A program made the position numbers and the translations under genes. A DNA stretch of 61,770 bases from Rossellomorea arthrocnemi (GTDB lineage Bacteria; Bacillota; Bacilli; Bacillales; Bacillaceae_B), in contig NZ_CAJGBF010000021.1 in assembly GCF_904424705.1 (NCBI RefSeq), positions 1 through 61,770 of the forward strand. Reading direction: 5' to 3'. The notes beneath the pieces are model-generated. The model had not been told where the DNA came from. It worked only from the letters and a program-made list of their open reading frames with translations, and searched no databases. The stretch's first letter is position 1. Each line of letters begins with the position of its first letter. Shown piece after piece: positions 1 through 11,099 of this stretch.

Positions 1-126
<126 letters not shown>

Positions 127-231
127 ACAAAGAGTCATGATTTTAATGAACAACAATTGGTCGATATTCGGCTTTCTTGACATCAATCCTTTATCTAGTT
201 TTGAAGGAACAACCCTTCAATTGAATAGTCG

Positions 232-347
<116 letters not shown>

Positions 348-357
348 CACAATGTGA

Positions 358-390
358 AGAAAGAGTAGCTCTTAGGAGTTACTCTTTTTT
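358..390 (+). terminator. Rho-independent terminator of the upstream rRNA operon
   Basis: AGAGTAGCTC and GAGTTACTCT form a stem of about 10 bp (one G-U pair) with a TTAG loop, followed by a run of T. It sits 10 bases after the 5S gene. Confidence 0.9.
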
Positions 391-479
391 GGTTTTGAGA
401 ACTATATGTATTTGGTATCTCCTTAACCTCCCATTGAAGGATGCCAAACGAAGCGGCGTAAAGAAAAATCGACATTGTG

Positions 480-600
480 GCACGATTCTTTGAAATGGCG
501 CATGATTAATCACATAGTCGCATGAAAAATTGAATTCTCGCATGATGATCCTACATCCGGCATGATTGCTTTCGTATCCCGCATGATTGTTCCTCAAAGC
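480..600 (+). repeat. Six degenerate 20-bp tandem repeats with GCATGA core
   Basis: The core GCATGA (GCACGA in the first unit) starts at 480, 500, 520, 540, 560 and 581, so the units are 20, 20, 20, 20 and 21 bp. Only the core and the preceding T/C-C are conserved; the remaining 12-13 bases of each unit are unrelated. The period is about two helical turns, so all cores face one side of the DNA. No gene overlaps it. Function unknown. Confidence 0.7.
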
Positions 601-1020
601 TAATCGAAATTTAATACCGGCCTACTAAAACGCCTGAAAACACTCATCCCCATCTATATTCTGAGCTGAAATAGCCAATATCAATGAGAAAAGAGATCAA
701 AAAGCGAAAAGCACGCTATTTTAGGAAGGAAACCTCTGCCTGCCAGCGGGAAAGGTTATTTCTTTGGGACAATGAAAAAATGGCGCCATGCATTCCTGTT
801 ATAAATAACCCTATTTTTTCCAAAAATAATTGGATAGTTCCCTCACCTTAGTGCCTTTACAAACGGGTCTAATTCTCAAGCAGGCTTAAAAAACCTTCCC
901 CGATCTAACCACTATACTTCTTGTCCAACATGTTCCCAGTCCCCCATTTTCTAATTTCTATCCAATAATCTCGCTTTCCCACGTTTAAAACTTTCCTTAA
1001 ACAGGAAAACTTCTAAGGTC
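601..1020. other. Gene-free stretch between repeat array and ctsR promoter
   Basis: No open reading frame of useful length with a ribosome-binding site, no tRNA and no clear terminator was found on either strand. The composition is AT-rich with frequent stops in all frames. It may be decayed DNA between the rRNA operon and the ctsR operon. Confidence 0.5.
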
Positions 1021-1031
1021 AAACTTCATAA

Positions 1032-1060
1032 TTGCAAAGTTTAAAACACGGTTGTATAAT
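1032..1060 (+). promoter_or_regulatory. Sigma-A promoter of the ctsR operon
   Basis: TTGCAA (1032-1037) and TATAAT (1055-1060) are separated by 17 bp. Transcription would start near 1067, inside the CtsR operator, which fits repression by blocking initiation. Confidence 0.85.
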
Positions 1061-1063
1061 TAT

Positions 1064-1086
1064 AGTCAAATATAGTCAAAGTCAAA
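1064..1086 (+). promoter_or_regulatory. CtsR operator (heptad direct repeat)
   Basis: AGTCAAATATAGTCAAA at 1064-1080 matches the CtsR box consensus RGTCAAANANRGTCAAA exactly. A third GTCAAA follows at 1081-1086, so the heptad is effectively tripled. It overlaps the predicted transcription start of ctsR and should give autorepression of the whole ctsR-mcsA-mcsB-clpC operon. Confidence 0.93.
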
Positions 1087-1102
1087 ATGAGGAGGAGGTT
1101 TG

Positions 1103-1564
1103 ATGAGGAACATATCCGACATCATTGAACATTATTTAAAGAATGTTTTAGAACTGAGTGAAAGTGAGATAGTCGAGATTAAAAGAAGCGAGATCGCTGA
1201 TAAGTTTCAATGTGTTCCTTCTCAAATTAACTATGTAATCAATACCCGTTTCACAATTGAACGAGGGTATGTAGTAGAAAGTAAAAGGGGTGGCGGTGGC
1301 TACATCCGGATTATGAAGGTGAAGGCCCACGATCAAGTTCATTTGATCGACCAATTAGTGGCACTGATTTCACAAACGATCAGCCAGAATACGGCAGCTG
1401 ATATTGTTTTTCGGTTAGTAGAAGAAGAAATCATTTCTGAACGAGAAGCCAAGATCATGCTGAGCGTGATGGATCGTTCAGTCATCTTGGTCGAATTACC
1501 CGAACGGGATGTCCTGAGAGGAAGAATGCTTAGAGCCATGCTGGATACATTGAAGTATGAGTAA
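1103..1564 (+). CDS. ctsR: Transcriptional repressor CtsR
   Basis: A 153-residue protein of the CtsR family, the class III heat-shock repressor that binds heptad direct repeats at clp genes. The N-terminal winged helix-turn-helix is recognisable (FQCVPSQINYVINTRF, then the wing motif RGGGGYIRI) and a C-terminal dimerisation domain follows. The ATG at 1103 is preferred over the TTG at 1100 because GGAGGAGG at 1091-1098 then has sensible spacing. It is the first gene of the operon and lies directly behind its own operator. In B. subtilis the repressor is inactivated on heat shock and degraded with help from McsB and ClpC, encoded downstream here. Confidence 0.97.
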   Translation: MRNISDIIEHYLKNVLELSESEIVEIKRSEIADKFQCVPSQINYVINTRFTIERGYVVESKRGGGGYIRIMKVKAHDQVHLIDQLVALISQTISQNTAADIVFRLVEEEIISEREAKIMLSVMDRSVILVELPERDVLRGRMLRAMLDTLKYE

Positions 1565-1584
1565 GTGATAAAGAGGTGAATGAG

Positions 1585-2133
1585 ATGGTTTGTCAAGAGT
1601 GTAATGAAAGACCTGCGACCCTTCATTTTACCAAGGTGGTAAATGGGGAAAAGACAGAGGTTCATTTATGTGAGCAATGTGCTCAGGATAAGGGTGAAAT
1701 GTTTATGTTTGATTCTTCTCCGGGCTTTTCTGTGAACAACCTATTGGCGGGTCTTCTTAATATAGCTCCTTCATTTAAGCAGGCAAAGGAAACAGAGATT
1801 CCTAAGACAGAAGTTTTACAGTGTGAAAAATGTAAAATGACAATTCACCAGTTCATAAATGTAGGACGCTTTGGTTGTGCCCATTGTTATGAGACGTTTA
1901 GAGATGAGCTTACTCCACTGCTAAAGCGCGTTCATAGCGGTAACGTGGAGCATCATGGAAAGGTCCCTGAGCGTATGGGTGGGACCATCCATACGAAAAA
2001 GAAAATACAGCAGTTGAAATCTGACTTGCAAACGATGATTGCAGATGAAGAATTTGAAAAAGCAGCTGAAATCCGAGACGAAATCCGCTCCCTGGAAAAG
2101 GATATCAAGAAAGAGGGAGGCGATAAAGAATGA
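1585..2133 (+). CDS. mcsA: Protein-arginine kinase activator McsA
   Basis: A 182-residue McsA-type protein. Two N-terminal zinc-binding CxxC pairs (CQEC and CEQC) are followed by a second set (CEKC and CAHC), then a C-terminal UvrB/UvrC-type helical motif around [19 protein letters not shown]. McsA binds and activates the arginine kinase McsB and, with it, modulates CtsR and ClpC. ATG 1585 is chosen over the upstream in-frame GTG at 1576 because AGAGGTGA then lies 5-6 bases ahead and the protein begins MVCQEC as in relatives. Its stop overlaps the mcsB start (ATGA at 2130), indicating translational coupling. Confidence 0.95.
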   Translation: MVCQECNERPATLHFTKVVNGEKTEVHLCEQCAQDKGEMFMFDSSPGFSVNNLLAGLLNIAPSFKQAKETEIPKTEVLQCEKCKMTIHQFINVGRFGCAHCYETFRDELTPLLKRVHSGNVEHHGKVPERMGGTIHTKKKIQQLKSDLQTMIADEEFEKAAEIRDEIRSLEKDIKKEGGDKE

Positions 2134-3212
2134 GTCTGGAGAAGTTCTTGAGTAACGCTCTCAGTTCTTGGATGTGTGAGGAGGGTCCGAATTCGGATAT
2201 TGTTCTCAGCTCCCGAGTAAGGCTTGCGAGGAATCTGACGGAATTTCGATTTTCCACTCTTTACTCATCTGAGGAAGCTCGGGAGATTGTGGAACGTGTG
2301 AAGGAAAAACTGACTTTTTACCCGGGGAATTTAGGGGAATTAGAATTTTTGCCTACAAGTGAGATTCAGCCTCTCCAAAAGAGGGTATTAATGGAGAAAC
2401 ACCTTATCAGTCCAAATCTGGCAGAGGACACGAACTACGGTGCCGTCCTTTTATCGAGTGAAGAAGATATTAGCATAATGGTAAACGAAGAGGACCATAT
2501 TCGAATACAGTGTTTATATCCAGGTCTTCAGTTGAAGGAAGCCTTGCAGAAAGCCAATCAGATCGATGATTGGTTTGAGAGTGAATTTGATTTTGCGTTT
2601 GACGAGAAGCATGGATATTTAACAACTTGTCCCACCAATGTAGGAACGGGGCTCAGAGCTTCCGTCATGATGCATTTACCGGGGCTTGTGTTAACACAGC
2701 AATTAAACCGTATTATTCCCGCTATCAATCAATTGGGATTAGTAGTAAGAGGGATCTACGGGGAAGGCAGTGAAGCGTTGGGAAACATCTTTCAGATATC
2801 GAATCAAACGACTCTTGGTAAGTCTGAAGAGGATATCGTAGAAGACTTGTTAAGCGTTGTGAAGCAGATCATCGAGAAAGAACAATCAGCAAGGGACGCA
2901 TTAGTTCAAACGTCAAACATACAATTAGAAGATAGAATCTTCCGCTCTTTAGGGGTGTTGGAGCACAGCAGGATCATTGAGTCCAAGGAAGCTGCGAAGT
3001 GTTTATCGGATGTAAGGCTTGGAATTGATTTAGGATACATCAAAGTTATATCTAAGAATATATTGAATGAACTAATGATTTTAACCCAACCTGGTTTTTT
3101 ACAACAATATTCTGGAGGTCCATTGAGACCAAATGAAAGAGATATAAGAAGGTCATCTTTGATTCGAGAGCGAATTAAGTTAGATAAAGATACATGTGAG
3201 GAGGAAAAATAA
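2130..3212 (+). CDS. mcsB: Protein arginine kinase McsB
   Basis: A 360-residue member of the phosphagen (guanidino) kinase fold that phosphorylates arginine residues of client proteins and marks them for ClpC-ClpP degradation. Visible family features are the N-terminal [10 protein letters not shown] nucleotide-site segment, the [14 protein letters not shown] stretch with the conserved cysteine, and the downstream [14 protein letters not shown] and RDIRR segments. Its length is close to the 363 residues of B. subtilis McsB. The gene overlaps mcsA by 4 bases and ends just ahead of clpC, so the kinase, its activator and the unfoldase that receives its products are made from one CtsR-controlled transcript. 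Confidence 0.96.
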   Translation: MSLEKFLSNALSSWMCEEGPNSDIVLSSRVRLARNLTEFRFSTLYSSEEAREIVERVKEKLTFYPGNLGELEFLPTSEIQPLQKRVLMEKHLISPNLAEDTNYGAVLLSSEEDISIMVNEEDHIRIQCLYPGLQLKEALQKANQIDDWFESEFDFAFDEKHGYLTTCPTNVGTGLRASVMMHLPGLVLTQQLNRIIPAINQLGLVVRGIYGEGSEALGNIFQISNQTTLGKSEEDIVEDLLSVVKQIIEKEQSARDALVQTSNIQLEDRIFRSLGVLEHSRIIESKEAAKCLSDVRLGIDLGYIKVISKNILNELMILTQPGFLQQYSGGPLRPNERDIRRSSLIRERIKLDKDTCEEEK

Positions 3213-3213
3213 T

Positions 3214-5661
3214 ATGATGTTTGGTCGATTTACAGAAAGAGCCCAAAAAGTATTGGCATTAGCTCAAGAAGAAGCGATTCGTTTGCAGCACAGTAATATT
3301 GGTACTGAACATATTTTATTAGGACTTGTCCGCGAAGGTGAAGGGATTGCCGCCAAGGCCCTTACGGCATTAGGTCTGAGCCCTGAAAAGATTCAGAAGG
3401 AAGTCGAAGGGTTAATCGGGAAAGGAACCGAGAAATCTCAAACGATCCATTATACACCGCGTGCGAAGAAAGTGATTGAGCTTTCCATGGATGAGGCTAG
3501 GAAATTGGGTCACTCATATGTAGGAACAGAACATATTTTATTAGGGTTAATTCGTGAAGGTGAAGGAGTAGCCGCCCGCGTACTTGGTAATCTTGGCGTC
3601 AGCTTGAATAAAGCAAGGCAGCAGGTATTGCAGTTACTTGGCAGCAATGATTCAAGCAATCACCAGGGTGGGGGCAATGCCAATGCCAATACGCCTACTC
3701 TTGATAGCTTAGCTCGTGATTTAACGTCGATTGCCCGTGAAGGCAGCTTAGATCCCGTCATCGGACGAAGCAAAGAAATTCAGCGTGTCATTGAAGTCCT
3801 AAGTCGACGTACCAAGAATAACCCGGTGTTAATCGGCGAGCCTGGTGTAGGTAAGACTGCGATTGCAGAGGGTCTTGCACAACAGATCATTGCCAATGAA
3901 GTACCTGAAATTCTAAGGGATAAACGAGTTATGACCCTTGATATGGGTACTGTAGTAGCAGGTACAAAATACCGTGGGGAATTTGAGGATCGACTGAAGA
4001 AAGTCATGGATGAAATCCGTCAAGCGGGTAACATCATCCTGTTCATCGATGAACTTCATACCCTGATAGGTGCAGGTGGAGCAGAAGGTGCCATTGATGC
4101 TTCAAACATCTTAAAACCATCTCTTGCCCGCGGAGAGTTACAGTGTATCGGTGCTACCACATTAGATGAATACCGTAAATATATCGAAAAGGATGCTGCC
4201 CTCGAGCGTCGTTTCCAGCCAATTCAAGTCAATGAGCCAACAGCAGTTGAATCTATTCAGATACTGAAAGGTTTACGCGATCGTTATGAAGCACATCACC
4301 GTGTATCCATTACTGATGAAGCAATTGATGCGGCTGTGAAGATGTCGGATCGCTATATTTCTGACAGATTTCTTCCTGATAAGGCGATCGATTTAATCGA
4401 TGAGGCTGGTTCTAAGGTACGCTTACGCTCTTACACTACACCGCCAAACCTGAAGGAGCTTGAAGCAAAGCTTGAGGAAATCCGCAAAGAGAAGGATGCA
4501 GCTGTTCAAAGTCAGGAATTTGAAAAGGCTGCATCGTTACGGGATTCCGAACAAAAGCTTCGGGAAGAATTAGAAGAAACAAAGAACACGTGGAAAGAGA
4601 AACAAGGTCAGGAAAATACAGAAGTAACTGTTGAAGATATTGCAAAGGTTGTATCGAACTGGACAGGAGTACCGGTATCGAAACTAGCGCAAACGGAAAC
4701 GGATCGTTTACTAAAATTAGAGGAGATCCTTCATTCCAGAGTCATTGGTCAATCGGAGGCGGTTGTAGCCGTATCAAAAGCTGTTCGACGTGCAAGAGCA
4801 GGTTTAAAGGATCCGAAACGTCCAATCGGTTCATTTGTCTTCCTGGGACCAACTGGAGTAGGGAAAACAGAATTGGCTCGTGCACTTGCTGAATCGATGT
4901 TCGGTGATGAGGATGCGATGATTCGTATTGATATGTCTGAGTACATGGAAAAACACTCCACTTCCCGCTTAGTCGGTTCACCTCCAGGATATGTTGGATA
5001 CGAAGAAGGCGGTCAGTTAACAGAAAAAGTTCGCCGAAAACCGTATTCCGTGGTTCTTTTGGATGAAATTGAAAAAGCACATCCGGACGTATTCAACATC
5101 CTCCTGCAAGTATTAGAGGATGGCCGTCTAACAGATTCCAAGGGAAGAACGGTAGACTTTAGAAATACAGTCTTGATCATGACATCGAACGTCGGTGCAC
5201 AGTCCCTTAAGAGCAATAAATATGTCGGGTTCAATATTCAGGATGGAAAACAAGATTATAAAGATATGAAAGGTAAGGTCATGGAAGAACTGAAGCGTGC
5301 TTTCCGACCTGAGTTCCTTAACCGTATTGATGAAATCATTGTGTTCCATTCACTTGAAAAAGATCACTTGAAAGAGATTGTGACATTGATGTCGAACCAG
5401 TTGACAAGCCGTTTGAAAGAGCAGGATATCCATTTAGAGCTTTCCCTCGCTGCCAAAGAGAAAATTGCAGATGAAGGGTTTGATCCTGAATACGGTGCGC
5501 GTCCACTGCGTCGAGCCATTCAGAAATATGTTGAGGATAAACTGTCAGAAGAGCTATTGAGAGGTAAAGTGCTGACAGGACAGAATGTTTTGATCGATGT
5601 AGAAGATAATGAGTTTGTTGTAAAAGTTAAAGAAGAAGAAGCAGCCAACACTCCGACATAA
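3214..5661 (+). CDS. clpC: ATP-dependent Clp protease ATP-binding subunit ClpC
   Basis: An 815-residue class I Hsp100 unfoldase that works with ClpP. The order is two N-terminal Clp repeats (about residues 1-145), AAA+ module 1 with Walker A GEPGVGKT near residue 208 and Walker B ILFIDELH, the short ClpC-type middle coiled coil (about 410-480), then AAA+ module 2 with Walker A GPTGVGKT at 545-552 and [13 protein letters not shown] tripeptide in the second module fits the ClpP-docking loop. The start is ATG 3214 (protein begins [12 protein letters not shown]) with GAGGAGG at 3198-3204. It is the last gene of the operon and is followed by a terminator. Confidence 0.98.
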   Translation: MMFGRFTERAQKVLALAQEEAIRLQHSNIGTEHILLGLVREGEGIAAKALTALGLSPEKIQKEVEGLIGKGTEKSQTIHYTPRAKKVIELSMDEARKLGHSYVGTEHILLGLIREGEGVAARVLGNLGVSLNKARQQVLQLLGSNDSSNHQGGGNANANTPTLDSLARDLTSIAREGSLDPVIGRSKEIQRVIEVLSRRTKNNPVLIGEPGVGKTAIAEGLAQQIIANEVPEILRDKRVMTLDMGTVVAGTKYRGEFEDRLKKVMDEIRQAGNIILFIDELHTLIGAGGAEGAIDASNILKPSLARGELQCIGATTLDEYRKYIEKDAALERRFQPIQVNEPTAVESIQILKGLRDRYEAHHRVSITDEAIDAAVKMSDRYISDRFLPDKAIDLIDEAGSKVRLRSYTTPPNLKELEAKLEEIRKEKDAAVQSQEFEKAASLRDSEQKLREELEETKNTWKEKQGQENTEVTVEDIAKVVSNWTGVPVSKLAQTETDRLLKLEEILHSRVIGQSEAVVAVSKAVRRARAGLKDPKRPIGSFVFLGPTGVGKTELARALAESMFGDEDAMIRIDMSEYMEKHSTSRLVGSPPGYVGYEEGGQLTEKVRRKPYSVVLLDEIEKAHPDVFNILLQVLEDGRLTDSKGRTVDFRNTVLIMTSNVGAQSLKSNKYVGFNIQDGKQDYKDMKGKVMEELKRAFRPEFLNRIDEIIVFHSLEKDHLKEIVTLMSNQLTSRLKEQDIHLELSLAAKEKIADEGFDPEYGARPLRRAIQKYVEDKLSEELLRGKVLTGQNVLIDVEDNEFVVKVKEEEAANTPT

Positions 5662-5675
5662 TAGCAAGGCGGATT

Positions 5676-5712
5676 AAGAGGTACACGTATATGTTTTTCG
5701 TGTACCTCTTTT
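5676..5712 (+). terminator. Terminator after clpC
   Basis: AAGAGGTACACG and CGTGTACCTCTT are perfect 12-bp complements around a loop of about 11 bases, followed by TT and AT-rich sequence. It closes the ctsR operon. Confidence 0.88.
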
Positions 5713-5743
5713 ATCATAAATGGAAGCTTAAGGAGATTTCGTG

Positions 5744-5780
5744 AATGCTTGTCGCCTCATTTCAAGCCGCCTGCGCTTTT
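5744..5780 (+). repeat. Truncated hairpin element B (3' third only)
   Basis: This stretch, from ATGCTTGTCGCCTC to GCCGCCTGCGCTTTT, matches the last third of the 126-bp element that follows. The 5' two thirds are missing. It directly precedes the complete copy at 5785, as in the tandem array upstream of cysE. Confidence 0.7.
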
Positions 5781-5784
5781 GGTA

Positions 5785-5909
5785 TTGTCCAGCTCCGGCG
5801 GCTAGAGGCTCGAGGTCATTAGCCAAGTTCACTAAAAAGGCAAAAAACGCCTTTCCAGTGAACTCGACTAATGCTTGTCACCTCTGTTCAAGCCGCCTGC
5901 GCTTTTCTT
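5785..5909 (+). repeat. Hairpin element B, complete copy between clpC and radA
   Basis: An element of about 125 bp beginning TTGTCCAGCTCCGGCGGC and ending GCCGCCTGCGCTTTTCTTG. The outer arms (GGCGGCT and AGCCGCC) and an inner hairpin (AAAGGC-type and GCCTTT-type arms flanked by GTTCACT and AGTGAAC) form one long imperfect palindrome. Closely similar copies lie upstream of cysE (three in tandem) and, in reverse orientation, after truA and cwlD. It is non-coding and its mobilising enzyme is not in the window. Confidence 0.8.
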
Positions 5910-6001
5910 GAATCCCTTACATAAAACCGTTACAATCATTCCAAATGGTATTATCATGGATAGTTATGAGTACAAATAGAGTTAAAGAGGAGAAGAATAG
6001 A

Positions 6002-7378
6002 TTGGCAAAGAAAAAGACTAAGTTTGTGTGTTCATCTTGTGGGTATGAATCTGCTAAATGGATGGGGAAATGTCCGGGGTGTAACGAATGGAATACGATG
6101 GTGGAAGAGGTTGAGATGACTGGGAAGAAGCCACGCGGGTCGTTTATGCATTCGGAAAATAACGGGCCATCTAAAGCAGAGAAGTTGATCTCCATCAAAA
6201 CCAAACAGGAGCCGAGGGTATTGACTGAGTCAAAAGAGCTGAACCGGGTGTTGGGCGGAGGAGTCGTACCCGGGTCACTGGTGTTAATCGGAGGAGACCC
6301 GGGTATTGGAAAATCTACTTTATTGCTACAAGTTTCGGCTCAGCTTGCTGATCAGAAGCAAAAGGTTTTATATATATCCGGAGAAGAATCCATCAAGCAA
6401 ACAAAGCTTCGGGCAGACCGATTACATGTTGAATCAGATGATTTATATATATTTGCGGAAACGAATCTTGAGTTGATCCATCAAACGATTGAACAAATTT
6501 TACCTGATTTTGTCATCATTGACTCAATCCAAACGATTTTCCATCCTGATGTGACGTCTGCCCCGGGCAGTGTATCCCAGGTGAGGGAGTGTACAGCAGA
6601 GTTGATGAGAATCGGAAAAACAAAGGGCATCGCCATTTTTATTGTCGGGCATGTTACCAAAGAAGGATCAATTGCAGGGCCGCGTTTATTGGAACATATG
6701 GTCGATACCGTGTTGTATTTTGAAGGGGAGCGTCATCATTCGTACCGTATTTTAAGAGCGGTAAAGAATCGCTTTGGATCCACGAATGAGATGGGAATCT
6801 TTGAGATGAAGGAGCTCGGGTTGGAGGAAGTGGCAAACCCCTCTGAGATTTTCCTGGAAGAACGTTCACAAGGTGCGGCCGGTTCGACGGTCGTTGCTTC
6901 GATGGAGGGGACGAGACCCGTTCTTGTAGAGATTCAGGCTCTTGTGACACCAACCAGCTTTAACAATCCCCGAAGGATGGCGACAGGGATTGATCATAGC
7001 AGGGTTTCACTTATCATGGCGGTGTTGGAGAAACGGGCAGGGATGCTTTTGCAGCAGCAGGATGCCTACCTGAAAGTGGCAGGTGGGGTCAAGCTGGACG
7101 AACCGGCGATTGATTTGGCCGTCGCTGCAAGTATCGCCTCAAGCTTTCGGGATAGAGCGTCCAGTGCCCATGATTGCATTATTGGAGAAGTCGGTTTAAC
7201 AGGTGAGATAAGAAGGGTATCGAGAATAGAGCAACGTGTGCAGGAAGCGGCTAAGCTGGGATTTAAACGAGTGATTATCCCCCAAAATAACTTAAGTGGG
7301 TGGCAGCCGCCTACCGATATAGAGGTTACAGGAGTAGCAAATATTAACGAAGCACTGTCAATTATTTTAGGAGGATAA
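6002..7378 (+). CDS. radA: DNA repair protein RadA (branch-migration ATPase)
   Basis: A 458-residue RadA/Sms protein, the same length as in B. subtilis. The domains are an N-terminal C4 zinc finger (CSSCGYES and CPGCNEW), a RecA-like core with Walker [11 protein letters not shown], the RadA-specific KNRFG motif ([12 protein letters not shown]), and a C-terminal Lon-protease-like domain without protease activity. It acts in recombinational repair and processing of branched DNA. The TTG at 6002 is taken as the start because AGAGGAG lies 9 bases upstream and the protein then begins at the zinc-finger position of relatives; in-frame ATG 5966 and an upstream start at 5945 remain possible. disA follows after 3 bases, so the two are co-transcribed. 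Confidence 0.95.
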   Translation: MAKKKTKFVCSSCGYESAKWMGKCPGCNEWNTMVEEVEMTGKKPRGSFMHSENNGPSKAEKLISIKTKQEPRVLTESKELNRVLGGGVVPGSLVLIGGDPGIGKSTLLLQVSAQLADQKQKVLYISGEESIKQTKLRADRLHVESDDLYIFAETNLELIHQTIEQILPDFVIIDSIQTIFHPDVTSAPGSVSQVRECTAELMRIGKTKGIAIFIVGHVTKEGSIAGPRLLEHMVDTVLYFEGERHHSYRILRAVKNRFGSTNEMGIFEMKELGLEEVANPSEIFLEERSQGAAGSTVVASMEGTRPVLVEIQALVTPTSFNNPRRMATGIDHSRVSLIMAVLEKRAGMLLQQQDAYLKVAGGVKLDEPAIDLAVAASIASSFRDRASSAHDCIIGEVGLTGEIRRVSRIEQRVQEAAKLGFKRVIIPQNNLSGWQPPTDIEVTGVANINEALSIILGG

Positions 7379-7381
7379 GGA

Positions 7382-8455
7382 ATGGAAGATAAGAAGGCAA
7401 GAGATAAATCCATGTCGGATATATTACAATTTGTTGCTCCCGGTGCCCCTATAAGGGATGGTATTGACAATGTGTTGAGAGCCAATACGGGTGGCCTTAT
7501 TGTGGTTGGGTACAATGATAAGGTGAAATCTGTGTTGGACGGGGGATTTCACATTAATTGTGCTTTCTCTCCAAGCTACCTGTATGAACTGGCTAAGATG
7601 GACGGGGCCATCATTCTGAATGAAGCGGGTACTAAGATCATTTTGGCAAACGCACAGTTGGCTCCCGATGTTTACGTTCCCTCCACAGAAACAGGAATGA
7701 GACATCGTACGGCAGAGCGGGTCGCCAGGCAGACCAATGCCCTTGTGATTGCCATTTCCCAACGGAGAAACGTCATCACTTTGTACCAAGGAAACTTCCG
7801 ATATGCTTTAAAGGACATCTCTGTCATCTTGACGAAGGCCAACCAGGCGATTCAAACCTTGGAGAAGTATAAGGTGGTTCTCGATCAGAGTATTTCAAAT
7901 TTATCGGTGTTGGAGTTTGAGGAGCTAGTCACTCAAAGTGACTTGCTGCAGGTTCTTCACCGGTTCGAGATGGTTTTGAGGATCAAGAACGAGTTATTGA
8001 CTTATCTCAGCGAGCTCGGTGTCGAGGGCAGGTTGATCCGTCTTCAGATGAATGAGCTATTGACGGATATTGAAGATGAGGCGATGCTCATAATCCGGGA
8101 TTACTCTCAGGAAAGAAATATCAAACCGTTTGAACTTCTCTATAAATTCCAGGAACTTGTTCATTCAGAAGTATTAGAGGATAATGTCCTCTTAAAGTTA
8201 CTAGGCTATCATGGCTATGTCCATCACGATGATGCCATCTACCCAAGAGGATACCGGGTGTTGAATAAGATTCCACGTTTACCGATCGTGATCATTGAAA
8301 ATCTTATCACACGGTTCGAAACCCTTCCCCATGTTGTGAGTGCTTCTGTGGATGACTTGGATGAAGTCGAAGGAATTGGAGAGGTGAGAGCAAGGAAAAT
8401 TAAAGAGGGGTTAAAATTGATTAAGGAACAAACGTTTGCAGATCGTCAGTTGTAG
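7382..8455 (+). CDS. disA: DNA-integrity scanning diadenylate cyclase DisA
   Basis: A 357-residue protein that condenses two ATP into cyclic di-AMP and scans DNA for branched intermediates. The N-terminal DAC domain shows the conserved DGAIIL and [12 protein letters not shown] motifs (about residues 75-115), a helical linker follows, and a C-terminal helix-hairpin-helix domain ([18 protein letters not shown]) binds DNA. It begins 3 bases after radA. This matches known biology: RadA binds DisA in B. subtilis and inhibits its synthesis activity. Confidence 0.97.
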   Translation: MEDKKARDKSMSDILQFVAPGAPIRDGIDNVLRANTGGLIVVGYNDKVKSVLDGGFHINCAFSPSYLYELAKMDGAIILNEAGTKIILANAQLAPDVYVPSTETGMRHRTAERVARQTNALVIAISQRRNVITLYQGNFRYALKDISVILTKANQAIQTLEKYKVVLDQSISNLSVLEFEELVTQSDLLQVLHRFEMVLRIKNELLTYLSELGVEGRLIRLQMNELLTDIEDEAMLIIRDYSQERNIKPFELLYKFQELVHSEVLEDNVLLKLLGYHGYVHHDDAIYPRGYRVLNKIPRLPIVIIENLITRFETLPHVVSASVDDLDEVEGIGEVRARKIKEGLKLIKEQTFADRQL

Positions 8456-8668
8456 GTATGAAGACCTGCGCTTGCCAAATATGGTATAAATGCAGCATTT
8501 TCAAAAAATTGACAGTCACAATAAGACATGTTAGCCTTCACTTAAGGAAGCTGTTAAAATGGGATAACTATATCAAAATTGTTTCTATTGTATGAAATTT
8601 GAAATTTTCAAGGCTGACACGTTTCAAAAATAGTAAATTGTTTATAATGAGTAGGAGGAGGTGAGGGA

Positions 8669-9760
8669 ATGTTAAAAAGAATCGTTCAAGCGTGCTTCCT
8701 TATCGTCGGGGGGACACTAGGGATATTTCTACTTCCCGAATTATTTACCGTCATAAATTTATCAGACATTCCTTTAATAAATAACCCTTATATGACTGCT
8801 ATATTTGGTGCCATCATTTTTTATATTCTTACGTTTTGGGCAGTCGAGTATGTCGTCAATTTCGTCAAGTGGTTTGAAGATAGCTTGGTAAAGGCACCGG
8901 TAACTGATTTATTATTTGGTAGTTTAGGACTGATTATCGGTCTGTTTGTTGCCTATTTATTTGGGATCCCGTTCAATCAGATGGAGATTCCGATTGTGAA
9001 TACGGTGGTTCCTATTCTATTAACGCTCCTTCTTGGATATATAGGATTCCAGGTTGGTTTTAAGAAAAGGGATGAACTGGTTGGTCTATTAGGCACGGCA
9101 AACCGAGGTAAGAAAAAAGGCACGGAAGAGGACCTGGATGAAGAGGGTGTTAAGACCCTTAAGATATTGGATACGAGCGTGATTATTGACGGCCGTATAG
9201 CGGATATCTGCCAGACAGGATTTTTAGAAGGGATCGTTGTGATTCCTCAATTCGTACTGGAAGAGCTCCAGCATATTGCGGATTCTTCAGATGTATTGAA
9301 GCGAAATCGTGGTCGTCGGGGATTGGATATCTTAAATCGTATCCAAAAAGAACTTCCCGTAGAGGTACAAATCTATGAAGGTGACTTTGAAGAAATTCAA
9401 GAAGTAGATTCGAAGCTGGTGAAATTAGCAAAGCTTACGAATGGAATCGTTGTGACGAATGATTTTAACTTGAATAAAGTGTGTGACCTTCAAGGTGTAC
9501 AAGTATTAAATATCAATGACTTAGCCAACGCCGTCAAGCCGGTGGTATTACCTGGTGAAGAATTGAAGGTACAGGTCATTAAAGATGGTAAAGAGCATAA
9601 CCAGGGAATTGCATACCTGGATGATGGTACGATGATTGTCGTGGAAGAGGGACGCAATTACATCGGTAAGTATATCGATGTCCTCGTAACATCCGTTCTA
9701 CAAACATCGGCAGGCCGAATGATCTTTGCAAAACCGAAGCAATTAGAAAAAGCATTATAA
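8669..9760 (+). CDS. yacL: Membrane-anchored PIN/TRAM-domain protein (YacL family)
   Basis: A 363-residue protein with about four N-terminal transmembrane segments (within residues 1-130), a cytoplasmic PIN-type nuclease fold starting at [14 protein letters not shown], with acidic residues of a metal site and the later [11 protein letters not shown], and a C-terminal TRAM domain (roughly residues 295-355) expected to bind RNA. The biochemical role of the family is not settled; an RNase role is inferred from the PIN fold. The start ATG has GGAGGTGAGGG ahead. A TATAAT at 8643-8648 without a good -35 precedes it. The upstream gap (8456-8668) holds no gene. Confidence 0.9.
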   Translation: MLKRIVQACFLIVGGTLGIFLLPELFTVINLSDIPLINNPYMTAIFGAIIFYILTFWAVEYVVNFVKWFEDSLVKAPVTDLLFGSLGLIIGLFVAYLFGIPFNQMEIPIVNTVVPILLTLLLGYIGFQVGFKKRDELVGLLGTANRGKKKGTEEDLDEEGVKTLKILDTSVIIDGRIADICQTGFLEGIVVIPQFVLEELQHIADSSDVLKRNRGRRGLDILNRIQKELPVEVQIYEGDFEEIQEVDSKLVKLAKLTNGIVVTNDFNLNKVCDLQGVQVLNINDLANAVKPVVLPGEELKVQVIKDGKEHNQGIAYLDDGTMIVVEEGRNYIGKYIDVLVTSVLQTSAGRMIFAKPKQLEKAL

Positions 9761-9775
9761 GAAGGTTGTTTTGCC

Positions 9776-9804
9776 CTGACTCCATTGATTCAGTAAGGTA
9801 TAAT
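9776..9804 (+). promoter_or_regulatory. Possible sigma-A promoter of ispD
   Basis: CTGACT (9776-9781), 17 bp, TATAAT (9799-9804), placed 34 bases before the ispD start codon. The -10 is perfect and the -35 is one base from TTGACT. Confidence 0.5.
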
Positions 9805-9826
9805 GAATAGTATTACTTTGTGTTAA

Positions 9827-11012
<1,186 letters not shown>

Positions 11013-11099
11013 GGGATAAATTCGCTTTATTCCCATACTTAACGGTGTTAAAATAGGTCATAGACTTTAAAGCAGGAATCATAAGAGGAGGAAATACAA

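Noticed and set aside
127..231. tRNA genes in the 23S-5S spacer
   Set aside because: No cloverleaf or GGTTCGAATCC-type T-arm is present in the spacer or after the 5S gene.
379..597. Minus-strand frame of 72 codons with repeated HAG-like residues
   Set aside because: The repeat residues come from the GCATGA units read backwards. There is no ribosome-binding site or promoter.
480..600. CRISPR array
   Set aside because: Only 6-7 bases are conserved per 20-bp unit and there are no direct repeats of 20-40 bases, spacers of regular length or cas genes.
5945..6001. Extended N-terminus of radA
   Set aside because: The extra 19 residues have no match to the family, and AGAGGAG is correctly spaced for TTG 6002 only.
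8509..8537. Promoter with TTGACA between disA and yacL
   Set aside because: The TTGACA at 8509-8514 has no acceptable -10 at 16-19 bp (sequence TAGCCT), so it was not annotated.
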